Shown here piece by piece: positions 1-6,747 of a DNA stretch of 8,217 nt; positions within the stretch are counted from its first letter, which is position 1, and every line of letters starts with the position of its first letter. Below the pieces are notes generated by a model. That model saw only the letters and a program-made list of their open reading frames with translations. It did no database searches and was not told where the DNA came from. A program made the translations under genes and the position numbers. Source of the DNA: Bacteroidota bacterium (GTDB lineage: Bacteria; Zhuqueibacterota; Zhuqueibacteria; Zhuqueibacterales; Geothermadaptataceae); the NCBI GenBank assembly GCA_011375275.1, contig DRLW01000261.1:1-8217 (forward strand), written 5' to 3'.

Positions 1-923
1 CTGATTCCGGTATCCCCCTCAGGCGTGCCGGCAACCGCCTGTACAGGCTCTGCTCCCTTGCCGGAGAACAGCAGTGCGGGCGTATGGCAGCCGGCACAGA
101 GGTTGGTCACGTTTTTGTCTTCGCGCGTGCTTTGCAGCCAGGTAAACGCCTCGGCATACAGGTCATCCTTAACAGCAGGCTCGCTGTGCGCAGACTCCTG
201 CCATTGCGAAAAAATATCCGCATGACAGCCAGACTGGCCGCAGGTATTCGAGTCCACGAGAAAATCGGGTTTGATCGGGCCGCCGCTGGAAGTCTGGGCG
301 TGGCTGGGCGAAAACGGCCGGTCGGAATCGACCGCTGCCCCGCGGATCAGCAGCGAGGTCAGGTTCTCGTAGTTTTTAATCACGTAATTGGTGGTCGGAA
401 AGACAAAGCGGATAAACATACCCAACACGGGGAAAAGAGCCGCGGCAAGAAAAAAGACCAACCCCCAGCGCCCTGCCCGCGAAAACACATTGTTGACGCT
501 GATCTGGTAGCCGGCTCTGCGGATCGAACTGATCATGCCGTAACAACCGAGCACACCGAGCAGGGTATGGGTATAAAACACACCTGCGTGCTCGCTGTCC
601 TTGCCGAAGATGACCAGAAAAATTCCGGTCAGAAACGCGATGATCATCGAGTTGTAACCGACAAAGCCCATCAAATGGCCAAAGCCACGCCCATACCGGG
701 CATGGTTTTTCAGAAAATCATAACCGGTGATAACAAAGGGCAAAGCCAGCAGCAGGCCAAGCAGGACATGCAGGGCGACGTTGAGATAATAAAACAGCGT
801 GGCGTGATAAAACGTCACCAGATAGCCGGTGTTGGCCATGAGAACGAGATAGCCGATAACCAGAAATTTTTTGTATCGTGAACTCGATTCGCTGTGTATT
901 TCGTGGGGGTGTTTGGTATCCAT
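1..923 (-). CDS. Membrane-anchored multiheme cytochrome c (partial, C-terminus beyond left edge)
   Basis: The frame is open from an ATG at 923 to the window edge (307 codons, no stop). An in-frame TAG a few codons upstream and the lack of a better start support this ATG; the ribosome site (GGGAC/GAGG) is weak. Residues 1-19 are polar. Five hydrophobic helices follow at about 20-38, 43-66, 84-106, 113-134 and 153-176. Basic loops (71-82 and 135-152) put the N-terminus in the cytoplasm and the domain after residue 177 in the periplasm, as c-heme attachment requires. That domain has C228-GQSG-C233-H234 (CX4CH), then the W241-x-x-S244-x-H246 pattern common in multiheme cytochromes, then C276-AG-C279-H280 (CX2CH). 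H52 and H119 sit inside helices 2 and 4 and could bind heme b, which is inference. Family knowledge suggests electron transfer from the quinone pool to a periplasmic partner. The total heme number and exact family cannot be set because the end is missing. It lies 98 bases after the kinase-fold gene and may not belong to the EPS operon. Confidence 0.8.
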   Translation of the reverse strand, partial: MDTKHPHEIHSESSSRYKKFLVIGYLVLMANTGYLVTFYHATLFYYLNVALHVLLGLLLALPFVITGYDFLKNHARYGRGFGHLMGFVGYNSMIIAFLTGIFLVIFGKDSEHAGVFYTHTLLGVLGCYGMISSIRRAGYQISVNNVFSRAGRWGLVFFLAAALFPVLGMFIRFVFPTTNYVIKNYENLTSLLIRGAAVDSDRPFSPSHAQTSSGGPIKPDFLVDSNTCGQSGCHADIFSQWQESAHSEPAVKDDLYAEAFTWLQSTREDKNVTNLCAGCHTPALLFSGKGAEPVQAVAGTPEGDTGI

Positions 924-968
924 CCTCAGTCCCGTTCGCTAAGCTCTCTTTTGAAATCCTATCTCTCA

Positions 969-982
969 GCGGGTTTTCCCGC
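969..982 (-). other. Small GC-rich hairpin between kinase-fold gene and cytochrome
   Basis: Perfect 5-bp stem GCGGG/CCCGC with a four-base A loop (minus-strand reading), in the 98-base gap between two genes. No T-run follows on the minus strand, so it is not a classic intrinsic terminator. It may be an mRNA processing or stability element, or chance. Confidence 0.3.
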
Positions 983-1021
983 CTCCGTGGTACGGCACAC
1001 TGACGCTCGAAAAATGTGCCC

Positions 1022-2074
1022 TCAGCCGGGGCTGTGGCAGGTTTGCTCCAGCCAGGCATGGTAACTGCGAAAAATTTTCTTGTTGAACCACAGCTTGTGC
1101 GGCATGGGGATTTTTGCGTATCCGCCGATCCGGTTGCGTGCCAGCGAGCTGTAGTTGTTGGTCACATGCCGGATCATGCTCAGGGTAAACAGGGCATGCT
1201 CGCGCACATCCGGAACGCCGTAACCATCGACAAAGGCCTGCTCGAAGCGGGCGATAATCTCCGGCCGGTACGTCGGCTTGTGCAGAAATCCGCGTAAGCG
1301 GTGGATGAAATAACTGACGTCGATGTACGGCGAACCCGGCCCGTACATGGTAAAATCCGTCAGCGTCACCTCGCCGTTACCGGCGAGAATATTGAAGGCA
1401 CCAAAATCACCGTGCTTGCCGCAAACCCAGAGATGCTCCTGCGGGATCTCCGGAATCAACCGGTCGAAGGTGTTCAGAACCTGCTCGCGCATGGCTTCGG
1501 AAAAACGCGCCGAACGGATTTTCACCAACCGTTGCAGGCGAATATCGACATAGTCGCGCAACGCAGCCGGATCGAACAGCTCCTCGGTGCGCGTCAGCTT
1601 CTGCATGGTTGCCAGCGCTTTGCCGGACAGATGCATGTACTGCTCGATCTCCTCGATCGCCTGCGCCGCCGGCCACAAACGCGCTTTTTTTTCTATCAGC
1701 GTACTCAGCGGCTCCCCCGGGCTTTCCCAGGTCACCACTGTGGCTTTGTCCGGGAACAGCGCCATCGGCTGCACGACGTGGATATGCTCGACCGTGGTAA
1801 AATGCTCGCTGAGCTCCTGCGCTATGTCAAACTCGGTTTTGATGCGCGCGAGATGTTTCTCGGCTTTTTTCAGGATGCGCTCGGAGATGATAAACATCTT
1901 CACCCAGAAAAAGCGACTGACCGCTCCTCCCTGCCGCGCTTCGACACGGTAAACCCGGCTGTATGGCCGCCAAACCTTTTTGACGATGTGCAGCTCCGGT
2001 GGCTGGGCTGAGCCAAAATATCGCTCCGGCTCGGTGCGCAGCCTGTCGAGAATGCCGTCAATTTCTTTTTTCAT
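1022..2074 (-). CDS. Phosphotransferase of the aminoglycoside phosphotransferase/choline kinase fold
   Basis: This 350-residue protein has the small-molecule kinase signature. H221-G222-D223 followed by N228 matches the catalytic Brenner motif HGDxxxxN, and D240 in LTDF fits the metal-binding aspartate that follows. K59 in WVKM is a plausible ATP-binding lysine, with E81 as its possible partner. The length is normal for the family and the core motifs look intact, so I expect an active kinase in the cytoplasm. The substrate cannot be read from sequence. In this EPS setting a sugar, a sugar alcohol or a lipid-linked sugar is more likely than an antibiotic. WaaP/Kdo-kinase-like lipopolysaccharide kinases are a more distant alternative. 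The ATG at 2074 begins MKKEID and follows a weak GGGG ribosome site. The gene lies 87 bases downstream of the deacetylase at 2162-3178 and was probably transcribed with it. Confidence 0.8.
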   Translation of the reverse strand: MKKEIDGILDRLRTEPERYFGSAQPPELHIVKKVWRPYSRVYRVEARQGGAVSRFFWVKMFIISERILKKAEKHLARIKTEFDIAQELSEHFTTVEHIHVVQPMALFPDKATVVTWESPGEPLSTLIEKKARLWPAAQAIEEIEQYMHLSGKALATMQKLTRTEELFDPAALRDYVDIRLQRLVKIRSARFSEAMREQVLNTFDRLIPEIPQEHLWVCGKHGDFGAFNILAGNGEVTLTDFTMYGPGSPYIDVSYFIHRLRGFLHKPTYRPEIIARFEQAFVDGYGVPDVREHALFTLSMIRHVTNNYSSLARNRIGGYAKIPMPHKLWFNKKIFRSYHAWLEQTCHSPG

Positions 2075-2161
2075 AGCCCCGCTTGTGCTGTGTATTCCTG
2101 CGTACCCGAATGGATTGATGACGTGCTGTCCCTTGCCACTGCCGCGTCTCCCTGCACGGCA

Positions 2162-3178
2162 TTACAGCTTGCTCAACTCCAGCCCGGCCACGGTTTCCAC
2201 AAGTGAAGAAACCGTGCGTACACGCCGGATGGCAAAAAAATCGCTGTTCTCATCTGCAAAACCGGCATAACTGGTGGTCGAAGACAGATAACCGCTCTTC
2301 TCAACCATATCGCGAATTTCTTCGGTGTAATACTTGTACGGCCCGCTGTTGGGGTAGGAAAAATGCAGAACCGGCGCCTGCAGCTTTTCCTCTAACAGCT
2401 TTTTGCACCCTGAAATCTCATGCAGGGCGTCCTCTGGTTCGGCGTTGGGCAGGTTGAGATGCGTCAGCGTGTGCGCGGCCATGGTCATGCCTGCCTCGTG
2501 CATGGTGCGGACCTGATCCCACGTCAGCATCACAGCGTCGAGTTTCCGTTCAAAATCCGCCGGTTCGAGCTGATCGCGCAACTGCTTGCGGATGCGTTCG
2601 CGCACATCCCGGTTGTTGCTCTTGATCAATGCGACCACGGCCTGAATGGCGCGCCACTTTTTCAGCTTATTATCCAGCTTATACTCGTACACCTCGTCGT
2701 CGAGGTGAATGCTGGCCTCATTTCGCCGGCCGTGCAGGAAGAGATAGATCACCTCGGAGAGCCAGAACGGCTCTTTGCGATCGATGCACTCGGCGGTGAG
2801 ATAGAACGTGCCGGTACCACCATATTTTTTCAAGATTTCATGGGCATAAAAATTATCCGCATAGCCGTCGTCAAAGGTAAAAACCACGGCATTGGCCGGC
2901 AGCGGCTTTTTGGCGCGCAATTTCTTCACCGCCTCGTCGAGAGAGATGATCGTGTAGTTCTTGGCAAAATAGCGTACGTGCCGCTCGAACTGCCGCCGGG
3001 AGATACTGATCGATGGACTGGCATAATAGTTATCCCGGCCATCGACCACTGCGTGATAGCGCAAAATAGCCAGCTTGCGGTTCGGGCGGAACTTACGGAT
3101 GAGAGCAAAAACGCCTGTATAGAAAAAAATGACCTTGATCATCCAGGTCATTCGCATTTTGATGAATCGAAATATCAT
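2162..3178 (-). CDS. Polysaccharide deacetylase, NodB-homology domain, membrane-anchored
   Basis: This 338-residue protein is a carbohydrate esterase family 4 member, which removes N- or O-acetyl groups from polysaccharides using a metal ion. Motif 1 is TFDDGY at 101-106, with D103 as expected base and D104 as metal ligand. Motif 2 is H236-TLT-H240, giving the two metal histidines. A motif 3-like SYPNSGP stretch is at 274-280. The RYH at 40-42 is typical of the domain start. Residues 13-29 are hydrophobic and follow basic residues, so the protein is probably anchored in the inner membrane with its domain outside. A long insert (about 140-215) separates motifs 1 and 2. The ATG at 3178 has AGGA four bases upstream; ATGs at residues 8, 10 and 13 are alternatives. 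It differs clearly from the other deacetylase at 5797-6747 and starts a new transcription block after a 399-base gap. Confidence 0.9.
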   Translation of the reverse strand: MIFRFIKMRMTWMIKVIFFYTGVFALIRKFRPNRKLAILRYHAVVDGRDNYYASPSISISRRQFERHVRYFAKNYTIISLDEAVKKLRAKKPLPANAVVFTFDDGYADNFYAHEILKKYGGTGTFYLTAECIDRKEPFWLSEVIYLFLHGRRNEASIHLDDEVYEYKLDNKLKKWRAIQAVVALIKSNNRDVRERIRKQLRDQLEPADFERKLDAVMLTWDQVRTMHEAGMTMAAHTLTHLNLPNAEPEDALHEISGCKKLLEEKLQAPVLHFSYPNSGPYKYYTEEIRDMVEKSGYLSSTTSYAGFADENSDFFAIRRVRTVSSLVETVAGLELSKL

Positions 3179-3345
3179 TGTATCCTGAAAAGTTATGAAT
3201 CCTGCAGAAAGCCAACCTGATTTTTTATTGATAACTCAACCCGAGCGATTTATTTTTTTGGAGCAAAAAAGTTGCAGACAAAGCTGTTTGAAGAGATCGA
3301 AACATTCAATTTTCAATATCTTGTGTCAGGTCATCATGGAAAATT

Positions 3346-3374
3346 ATTATCTTTATCAGTCCGCATAGTGTCTG
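3346..3374 (-). promoter_or_regulatory. Candidate sigma-70 promoter for the deacetylase/kinase unit
   Basis: On the minus strand, CAGACA (3374-3369; 4 of 6 to TTGACA) is followed after exactly 17 bases by GATAAT (3351-3346; 5 of 6 to TATAAT) in an AT-rich setting. A start near 3338 would give a leader of about 160 bases before the ATG at 3178. The boxes are found by eye and such matches occur by chance, so confidence is low. Confidence 0.3.
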
Positions 3375-3391
3375 GTTATTCCGTTCACACA

Positions 3392-3406
3392 GCTTCAGGC
3401 TGAAGC
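3392..3406. other. Perfect short inverted repeat GCTTCA-GGC-TGAAGC
   Basis: A 6-bp stem with a 3-base loop (the 15 bases are palindromic around a central G). It sits just upstream of the candidate promoter on the minus strand and is not followed by a T-run in either direction. It could be an operator-like site or the end of the upstream transcript; nothing distinguishes these from sequence. Confidence 0.3.
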
Positions 3407-3412
3407 CGGGTT

Positions 3413-3443
3413 GCACTACGAAGGTCTTGCAGAGCACGAAGAA
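3413..3443 (+). repeat. Degenerate 9-base CACGAAGGA-type repeat, arm A
   Basis: Read on the plus strand this arm holds three diverged 9-base units, TACGAAGGT, CTTGCAGAG and CACGAAGAA, preceded by GCAC's first bases. Its first 11 bases (GCACTACGAAG) match the first 11 of arm B on the opposite strand at 10 positions. Together the arms form an imperfect inverted repeat around a 43-base centre. Confidence 0.5.
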
Positions 3444-3486
3444 TGTTGAAGTATCGAACAAATCAGTACCTGCAATTCTGCTTGTT

Positions 3487-3518
3487 TTCCTTCGCGTCCA
3501 TCGTGAACTTCGTGGTGC
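3487..3518 (-). repeat. Degenerate 9-base CACGAAGGA-type repeat, arm B
   Basis: Read on the minus strand this arm holds three diverged 9-base units in tandem: CACGAAGTT, CACGATGGA and CGCGAAGGA. It is the inverted partner of arm A at 3413-3443. CACGAAGGA tandem units, which would encode His-Glu-Gly, are known as dispersed intergenic repeats in many bacterial genomes; assigning this copy to them is inference. Confidence 0.5.
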
Positions 3519-3577
3519 CTGAAAAACGCACCTTCCCGGTAGTCTGCTTCGCTCAGCACAGCGGGTGGCGCGCCGGG

Positions 3578-4735
3578 CTATTTTTCCCGCACAGTGTTCC
3601 ACACCGTATAGGTTCTGCCGGTATAGTTTTCGATGATTCCCTTCAGGCTTGCCCAGTTGACCAGGCAGAAATAGTACGGTATGTAGAACATCCGCGCAAT
3701 CTCTTCACGCCGCGATTGCAGCCACCCGACCAGAGCCAAGAGATAGAAAACCACCTGCAGGGCAAAGGTAAATTTATAAAAAATATGCTCCGGCAGCAGT
3801 GAAATATTCGACACAAACGCCACCAGCATAAACGCCGGAACCAGCCAACGCAGCAGCTTGTGCGAAAGCGCCTGTATGGCAAAAAAACCATAGCGGAACG
3901 GATTGAGCACGTGGCGCATGCTCATCATTCCCCGCCAGGCGCGGTTCACGATGCGCACCTTACGCCTGAACTCCTTGTCGAAACTCTCCCCGCCTTTTTC
4001 GAAGGAAAAAGCCTCCGGCTCATACACGTTGCGAAATCCCTGGCTGACGATCTGCAGGGGGTTGACAAAATCAGACAGGTCAGAGGGTTTCATGCGCCGG
4101 TACAGCGAGCGGCGAATGGCATAAATGGCCCCATCGCCGCCGACGAGGGAGCCGAGCTCGCTTTCCAGCCGCTTCAGCGCCAGCTCATAGCGCCAATAGA
4201 GATTTTCGCTTTCAGTCGAGGTGTCGCCTTCATCGATTTCATAGCGGGACTCACAGGTGACCGCGCCGACATTTTCATCGGCAAAATTGCGGACGATGGC
4301 GCGCACCACGTTGCGGTCATACATGGCGTTGGCATCGGAAAAGATGACGATCTCACCCTTTGCCTGCGGGACAGCAGCGTTCAGGCCTGCGGTTTTGCCG
4401 CCACGCTCAGGCATGCGCAGCAGTTTCACGCCTTTGCCGGCAAACTCAGCCACGATCTCATCGGTGCGATCATCCGAGCAGTCGGAGATCACCAGAATTT
4501 CCAGTTTGTCGCGCGGATAGTCCAGCTCCAGGCTGTTTTCCAGCTTCCTGGCGATGACATCTTCTTCATTATAGGCAGAGATGATCAGCGTGACATCAGG
4601 TTCGATATCCTGCTTGCGTACAGGTTGGCGCCGGAACAGCCGGTGCATGGCCAGCAACAACATGGGATATCCGAGATAGACATAAAAGATGAGCAGCACG
4701 CTGCCCCAAAACAGAGTTTCCACACGTTGCTCCAC
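3578..4735 (-). CDS. Membrane glycosyltransferase family 2
   Basis: This 385-residue protein transfers a sugar from a nucleotide-sugar donor, probably onto a lipid-linked EPS intermediate at the cytoplasmic face of the inner membrane. Residues 9-30 form a membrane segment. The GT-A domain follows: VTLIISAYNEE at 48-58, VISDCSDDRTDEI at 82-94, RGGKTAGLNAA at 111-121, the donor/metal motif D134-A-N136 in place of DxD, GGDGAIYAIRR at 199-209, and S221-D222-F with D222 as likely catalytic base. The RxxRAWRG at 262-269 fits the acceptor-side QxxRW-type motif. Three membrane stretches end the protein (about 283-313, 317-338, 350-369). The annotated start is GTG at 4735, three bases after the FemAB stop. 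A GTG at 4723 (residue 5) has GGAG six bases upstream and may be the real start. The tight spacing implies co-transcription, and possibly translational coupling, with FemAB. Confidence 0.9.
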   Translation of the reverse strand: MEQRVETLFWGSVLLIFYVYLGYPMLLLAMHRLFRRQPVRKQDIEPDVTLIISAYNEEDVIARKLENSLELDYPRDKLEILVISDCSDDRTDEIVAEFAGKGVKLLRMPERGGKTAGLNAAVPQAKGEIVIFSDANAMYDRNVVRAIVRNFADENVGAVTCESRYEIDEGDTSTESENLYWRYELALKRLESELGSLVGGDGAIYAIRRSLYRRMKPSDLSDFVNPLQIVSQGFRNVYEPEAFSFEKGGESFDKEFRRKVRIVNRAWRGMMSMRHVLNPFRYGFFAIQALSHKLLRWLVPAFMLVAFVSNISLLPEHIFYKFTFALQVVFYLLALVGWLQSRREEIARMFYIPYYFCLVNWASLKGIIENYTGRTYTVWNTVREK

Positions 4736-4738
4736 TAT

Positions 4739-5764
4739 TTATGGGATATTCCTGACGATGGGCGGGCCGATGACACGCGTCACAGGCACGGGAATCTTCT
4801 GCCAGATGCGGATCGCGGCATCGAACTTGGCATTCTTCGGGCTGAGATCAGGCAGAGGTTTGCCATCAGCCATCCAGTATTCCCAGTGCAGCTCCACCGG
4901 CTGTGCTCCCCATTGGGCTTTGAATTTGTAGGTTCCCTCCCCCGGGGTGCTGCGGCCAAAATCAAACTTTTTGTAGCCCTGCTCGACAGCGTGCTTCAGG
5001 GCGTGCCAGTACATCAGCATATTCGGCGCCAGCCGGTTAAAACGACGCAGCGATGACGCCCAGGGAATTTCCAGCATATCACCGTACCCGAGCAGGAATC
5101 CGGCGGCCAGGGCTTCGCCATCGCGGTGGGCGATCACCAGCCACGAGCTGTCGGGGAATGTCCGCAGCATGTTCTCGAACAAGCGGCGGCTATAAACCGG
5201 TGTGCCCAGGTCGCGCATGTTTTCTGCGAAAACGCTGTAAAATTCGCCCACCAGTTCCACGCGCCCGATCTTTACTTCAACGCCATCTTTCTCGGGACGC
5301 CGCACCTGACTGCGCAGTTTGGATTTAAAACTTTTCCACAGCGTCTCAGCATCATCGGGGAGCTGCAGAACCATGGCGACTTTATGGCTTTTCTGCTGCA
5401 GCTCGGGGTAAAGAATGCGATCATGGCGCAATTCAATATGCGAGACCCGAAGCTGCTGCGCGATATCGATTGCTTTTTCCAGCAGCAGCCGGCGCGCGTC
5501 CTCATCCTCGCTGCAGACGCCGCCGTAATTGAAAAAGGGGACCGAAATGAGAAAATTGCCGAAGAGCCGGCTTTTCATGTGCGTGAGCGGAAGTACGCCA
5601 CGGAGGGTGCCGCCGTCACGGGCGACGAGGTAAACCGGCTTATGGCCGAAGGTCTGCTGAATGACTTTCTGGATGGCCGGAAGATGATAGATTTTCCCCC
5701 CGGGAGTGGCAGCAACAAACTCCTCGACTGCCGCCTGAGCCAAATCCTGCTGTTCGATGATCAT
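4739..5764 (-). CDS. FemAB-related GNAT protein, XrtA/PEP-CTERM system-associated type
   Basis: This 341-residue protein looks like the FemAB family found in exosortase A (XrtA/PEP-CTERM) EPS loci, known to me as TIGR03019. Visible marks are SVPFFNYGG at 74-82, KLRSQVRRPEKDG at 149-161 and the C-terminal GNAT-like core with DFGRSTPGEGTYKFKAQWG at 268-286. FemAB proteins transfer aminoacyl groups in peptidoglycan synthesis. The XrtA-linked branch is thought to acylate an EPS or lipid-linked precursor, but its substrate is not established. No signal peptide or membrane helix is seen, so it should act in the cytoplasm. The ATG at 5764 begins MIIEQQ with only a weak GAAG ribosome site; 32 bases separate it from the deacetylase upstream, and its TAA lies three bases before the glycosyltransferase GTG. 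The length is normal for the family. Confidence 0.88.
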   Translation of the reverse strand: MIIEQQDLAQAAVEEFVAATPGGKIYHLPAIQKVIQQTFGHKPVYLVARDGGTLRGVLPLTHMKSRLFGNFLISVPFFNYGGVCSEDEDARRLLLEKAIDIAQQLRVSHIELRHDRILYPELQQKSHKVAMVLQLPDDAETLWKSFKSKLRSQVRRPEKDGVEVKIGRVELVGEFYSVFAENMRDLGTPVYSRRLFENMLRTFPDSSWLVIAHRDGEALAAGFLLGYGDMLEIPWASSLRRFNRLAPNMLMYWHALKHAVEQGYKKFDFGRSTPGEGTYKFKAQWGAQPVELHWEYWMADGKPLPDLSPKNAKFDAAIRIWQKIPVPVTRVIGPPIVRNIP

Positions 5765-5796
5765 GGTCGTTCTTCGTCGTCAGTGCTGTGTTGTGC

Positions 5797-6747
5797 TCAT
5801 CTGTTTTCAGACTTGGATTTTCGCTGCTGGTGTACGTGCAGCATGCCATTATTTTCGTGATTCTTGAGCGCTTGCGGACCCGGGCCGACGCGTGGCCAGG
5901 CCTGTGGGGGCGGCAGGGTTTGCAGCACCTGTTTGACCGTACCGAAGCGGTAGCGCTCCAGCAGTTTGATCACGCGCTCCTCCATCAGGGCGAGATTGCC
6001 GTAATGACGAATGCGCTTGAGCAGCCCGACATTGATGCGCGGAATCTGCGGATCGATTTCCCAGGGATGAAAATAGATGATCGTCGGCTTGTTCTCGGCA
6101 TTGACGCGTTTGATGCCGTTGGAAAAAAACCAGAACGGGTAGTGGCGTAAATAGCCGCCACCGGCGATGGGTATATTTTTGCCAAAAATGGGGACAGTTG
6201 AAATCGGGAATTCGATGAGCTCGCCCTTTCCCTGCACACGAACGCGAAAGGGGAAGCGCGGTGCGTCAGCTATCCCATACAGGTCGTGTTTGATCGGAAA
6301 AACACTGGAGTCATATTCCAGGCCCAGCTCGACGAGTTTTTCCCACGCCCACATGGAAACCCGTGTAATCGAATAGCTCGGCGCACGATATCCGTACACC
6401 TTCTCGCCGCTGATCTCTTCGAGAAGAGTGATGGATTTCTTGACATCATGATAAAATTCAGCCCGGCTCTGCTCATAGACCATCTGATGGCCGTAACCAT
6501 GCGAGGCAATTTCATGGCCCTGTTCTTTAATCGCGATCACGAGCTCCGGGTAGCGCTCCGCCACCCAGCCGAGAATGAAGAATGTCGCTTTGACATTATA
6601 GCGATCAAACAGGTTGAGTATCCTGATGGTATTGACGACGACCGTACTTTGCAGGGTATCCCATTCCGATCTTTTGATGTGATGTCTGAACAACGACACA
6701 TGAAACCAGTCTTCAACATCAACCGTCAGCGCGTTGAGAACGTCCAT
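5797..6747 (-). CDS. Polysaccharide deacetylase, XrtA/PEP-CTERM system-associated type
   Basis: This 316-residue protein belongs to the short NodB-type deacetylases of exosortase A EPS loci (TIGR03006 as I recall). It starts directly with LTVDVEDWFH at 7-16, the family form of motif 1, with D10 and D13 as likely catalytic and metal residues. Motif 2 is H83-GYG-H87 within EIASHGYGHQMVY. YRAPSYSIT at 120-128 is motif 3, and YFHPWEIDP at 225-233 is the conserved C-terminal signature. There is no signal peptide, as is usual for this branch, which suggests action on a cytoplasmic or lipid-linked intermediate. The last ~37 residues (from PPPQAWP at 279) are proline-rich then basic and polar and extend past the usual domain end. 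The ATG at 6747 has no clear Shine-Dalgarno, but an in-frame TGA close upstream limits other starts. It heads the deacetylase-FemAB-glycosyltransferase trio. Confidence 0.9.
   Translation of the reverse strand: MDVLNALTVDVEDWFHVSLFRHHIKRSEWDTLQSTVVVNTIRILNLFDRYNVKATFFILGWVAERYPELVIAIKEQGHEIASHGYGHQMVYEQSRAEFYHDVKKSITLLEEISGEKVYGYRAPSYSITRVSMWAWEKLVELGLEYDSSVFPIKHDLYGIADAPRFPFRVRVQGKGELIEFPISTVPIFGKNIPIAGGGYLRHYPFWFFSNGIKRVNAENKPTIIYFHPWEIDPQIPRINVGLLKRIRHYGNLALMEERVIKLLERYRFGTVKQVLQTLPPPQAWPRVGPGPQALKNHENNGMLHVHQQRKSKSENR

Larger units (their letters stand above)
3179..3577. other. Long intergenic gap between glycosyltransferase and second deacetylase
   Basis: This is the longest stretch without a gene (399 bases). 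I find no open frame with recognisable protein character. It contains, in minus-strand order, a GC-rich run just after the glycosyltransferase stop, an inverted pair of degenerate CACGAAGGA-type repeats (3518-3487 and 3443-3413), a hairpin GCTTCA-GGC-TGAAGC at 3392-3406, a candidate sigma-70 promoter at 3374-3346, and an AT-rich leader with the AGGA ribosome site of the deacetylase at its end. The gap probably separates two transcription units. Confidence 0.6.

Noticed and set aside
450..455. Possible frameshift in the cytochrome gene at a run of six A (T on the coding strand).
   Set aside because: Counting the run exactly gives six bases, and the frame then stays open from 923 to the edge with sensible membrane and heme sequence on both sides.
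84..881. Plus-strand open frame of 265 codons opposite the cytochrome.
   Set aside because: No family signature; the minus-strand frame has helices and heme motifs and clearly is the coding one.
924..1021. Partial likeness to a TPP riboswitch (GGAGGC, stem, GCTGAGA on the minus strand).
   Set aside because: The second conserved half (CCTGAT, then GCGTAGGGA) is missing, and the cytochrome downstream has no link to thiamine.
718..1059. Minus-strand frame of 113 codons overlapping the kinase-fold and cytochrome genes.
   Set aside because: It is out of frame with both genes over most of its length and shows no membrane or motif character.
3306..3602. Minus-strand frame of 98 codons in the long gap.
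   Set aside because: It begins inside the glycosyltransferase gene in another frame, runs through the repeat arms and has low-complexity, basic composition with no domain or ribosome site.
3860..5056. Long plus-strand open frame of 398 codons.
   Set aside because: It lies opposite the glycosyltransferase and FemAB genes, has no recognisable domain, and its composition is that of an antisense shadow.
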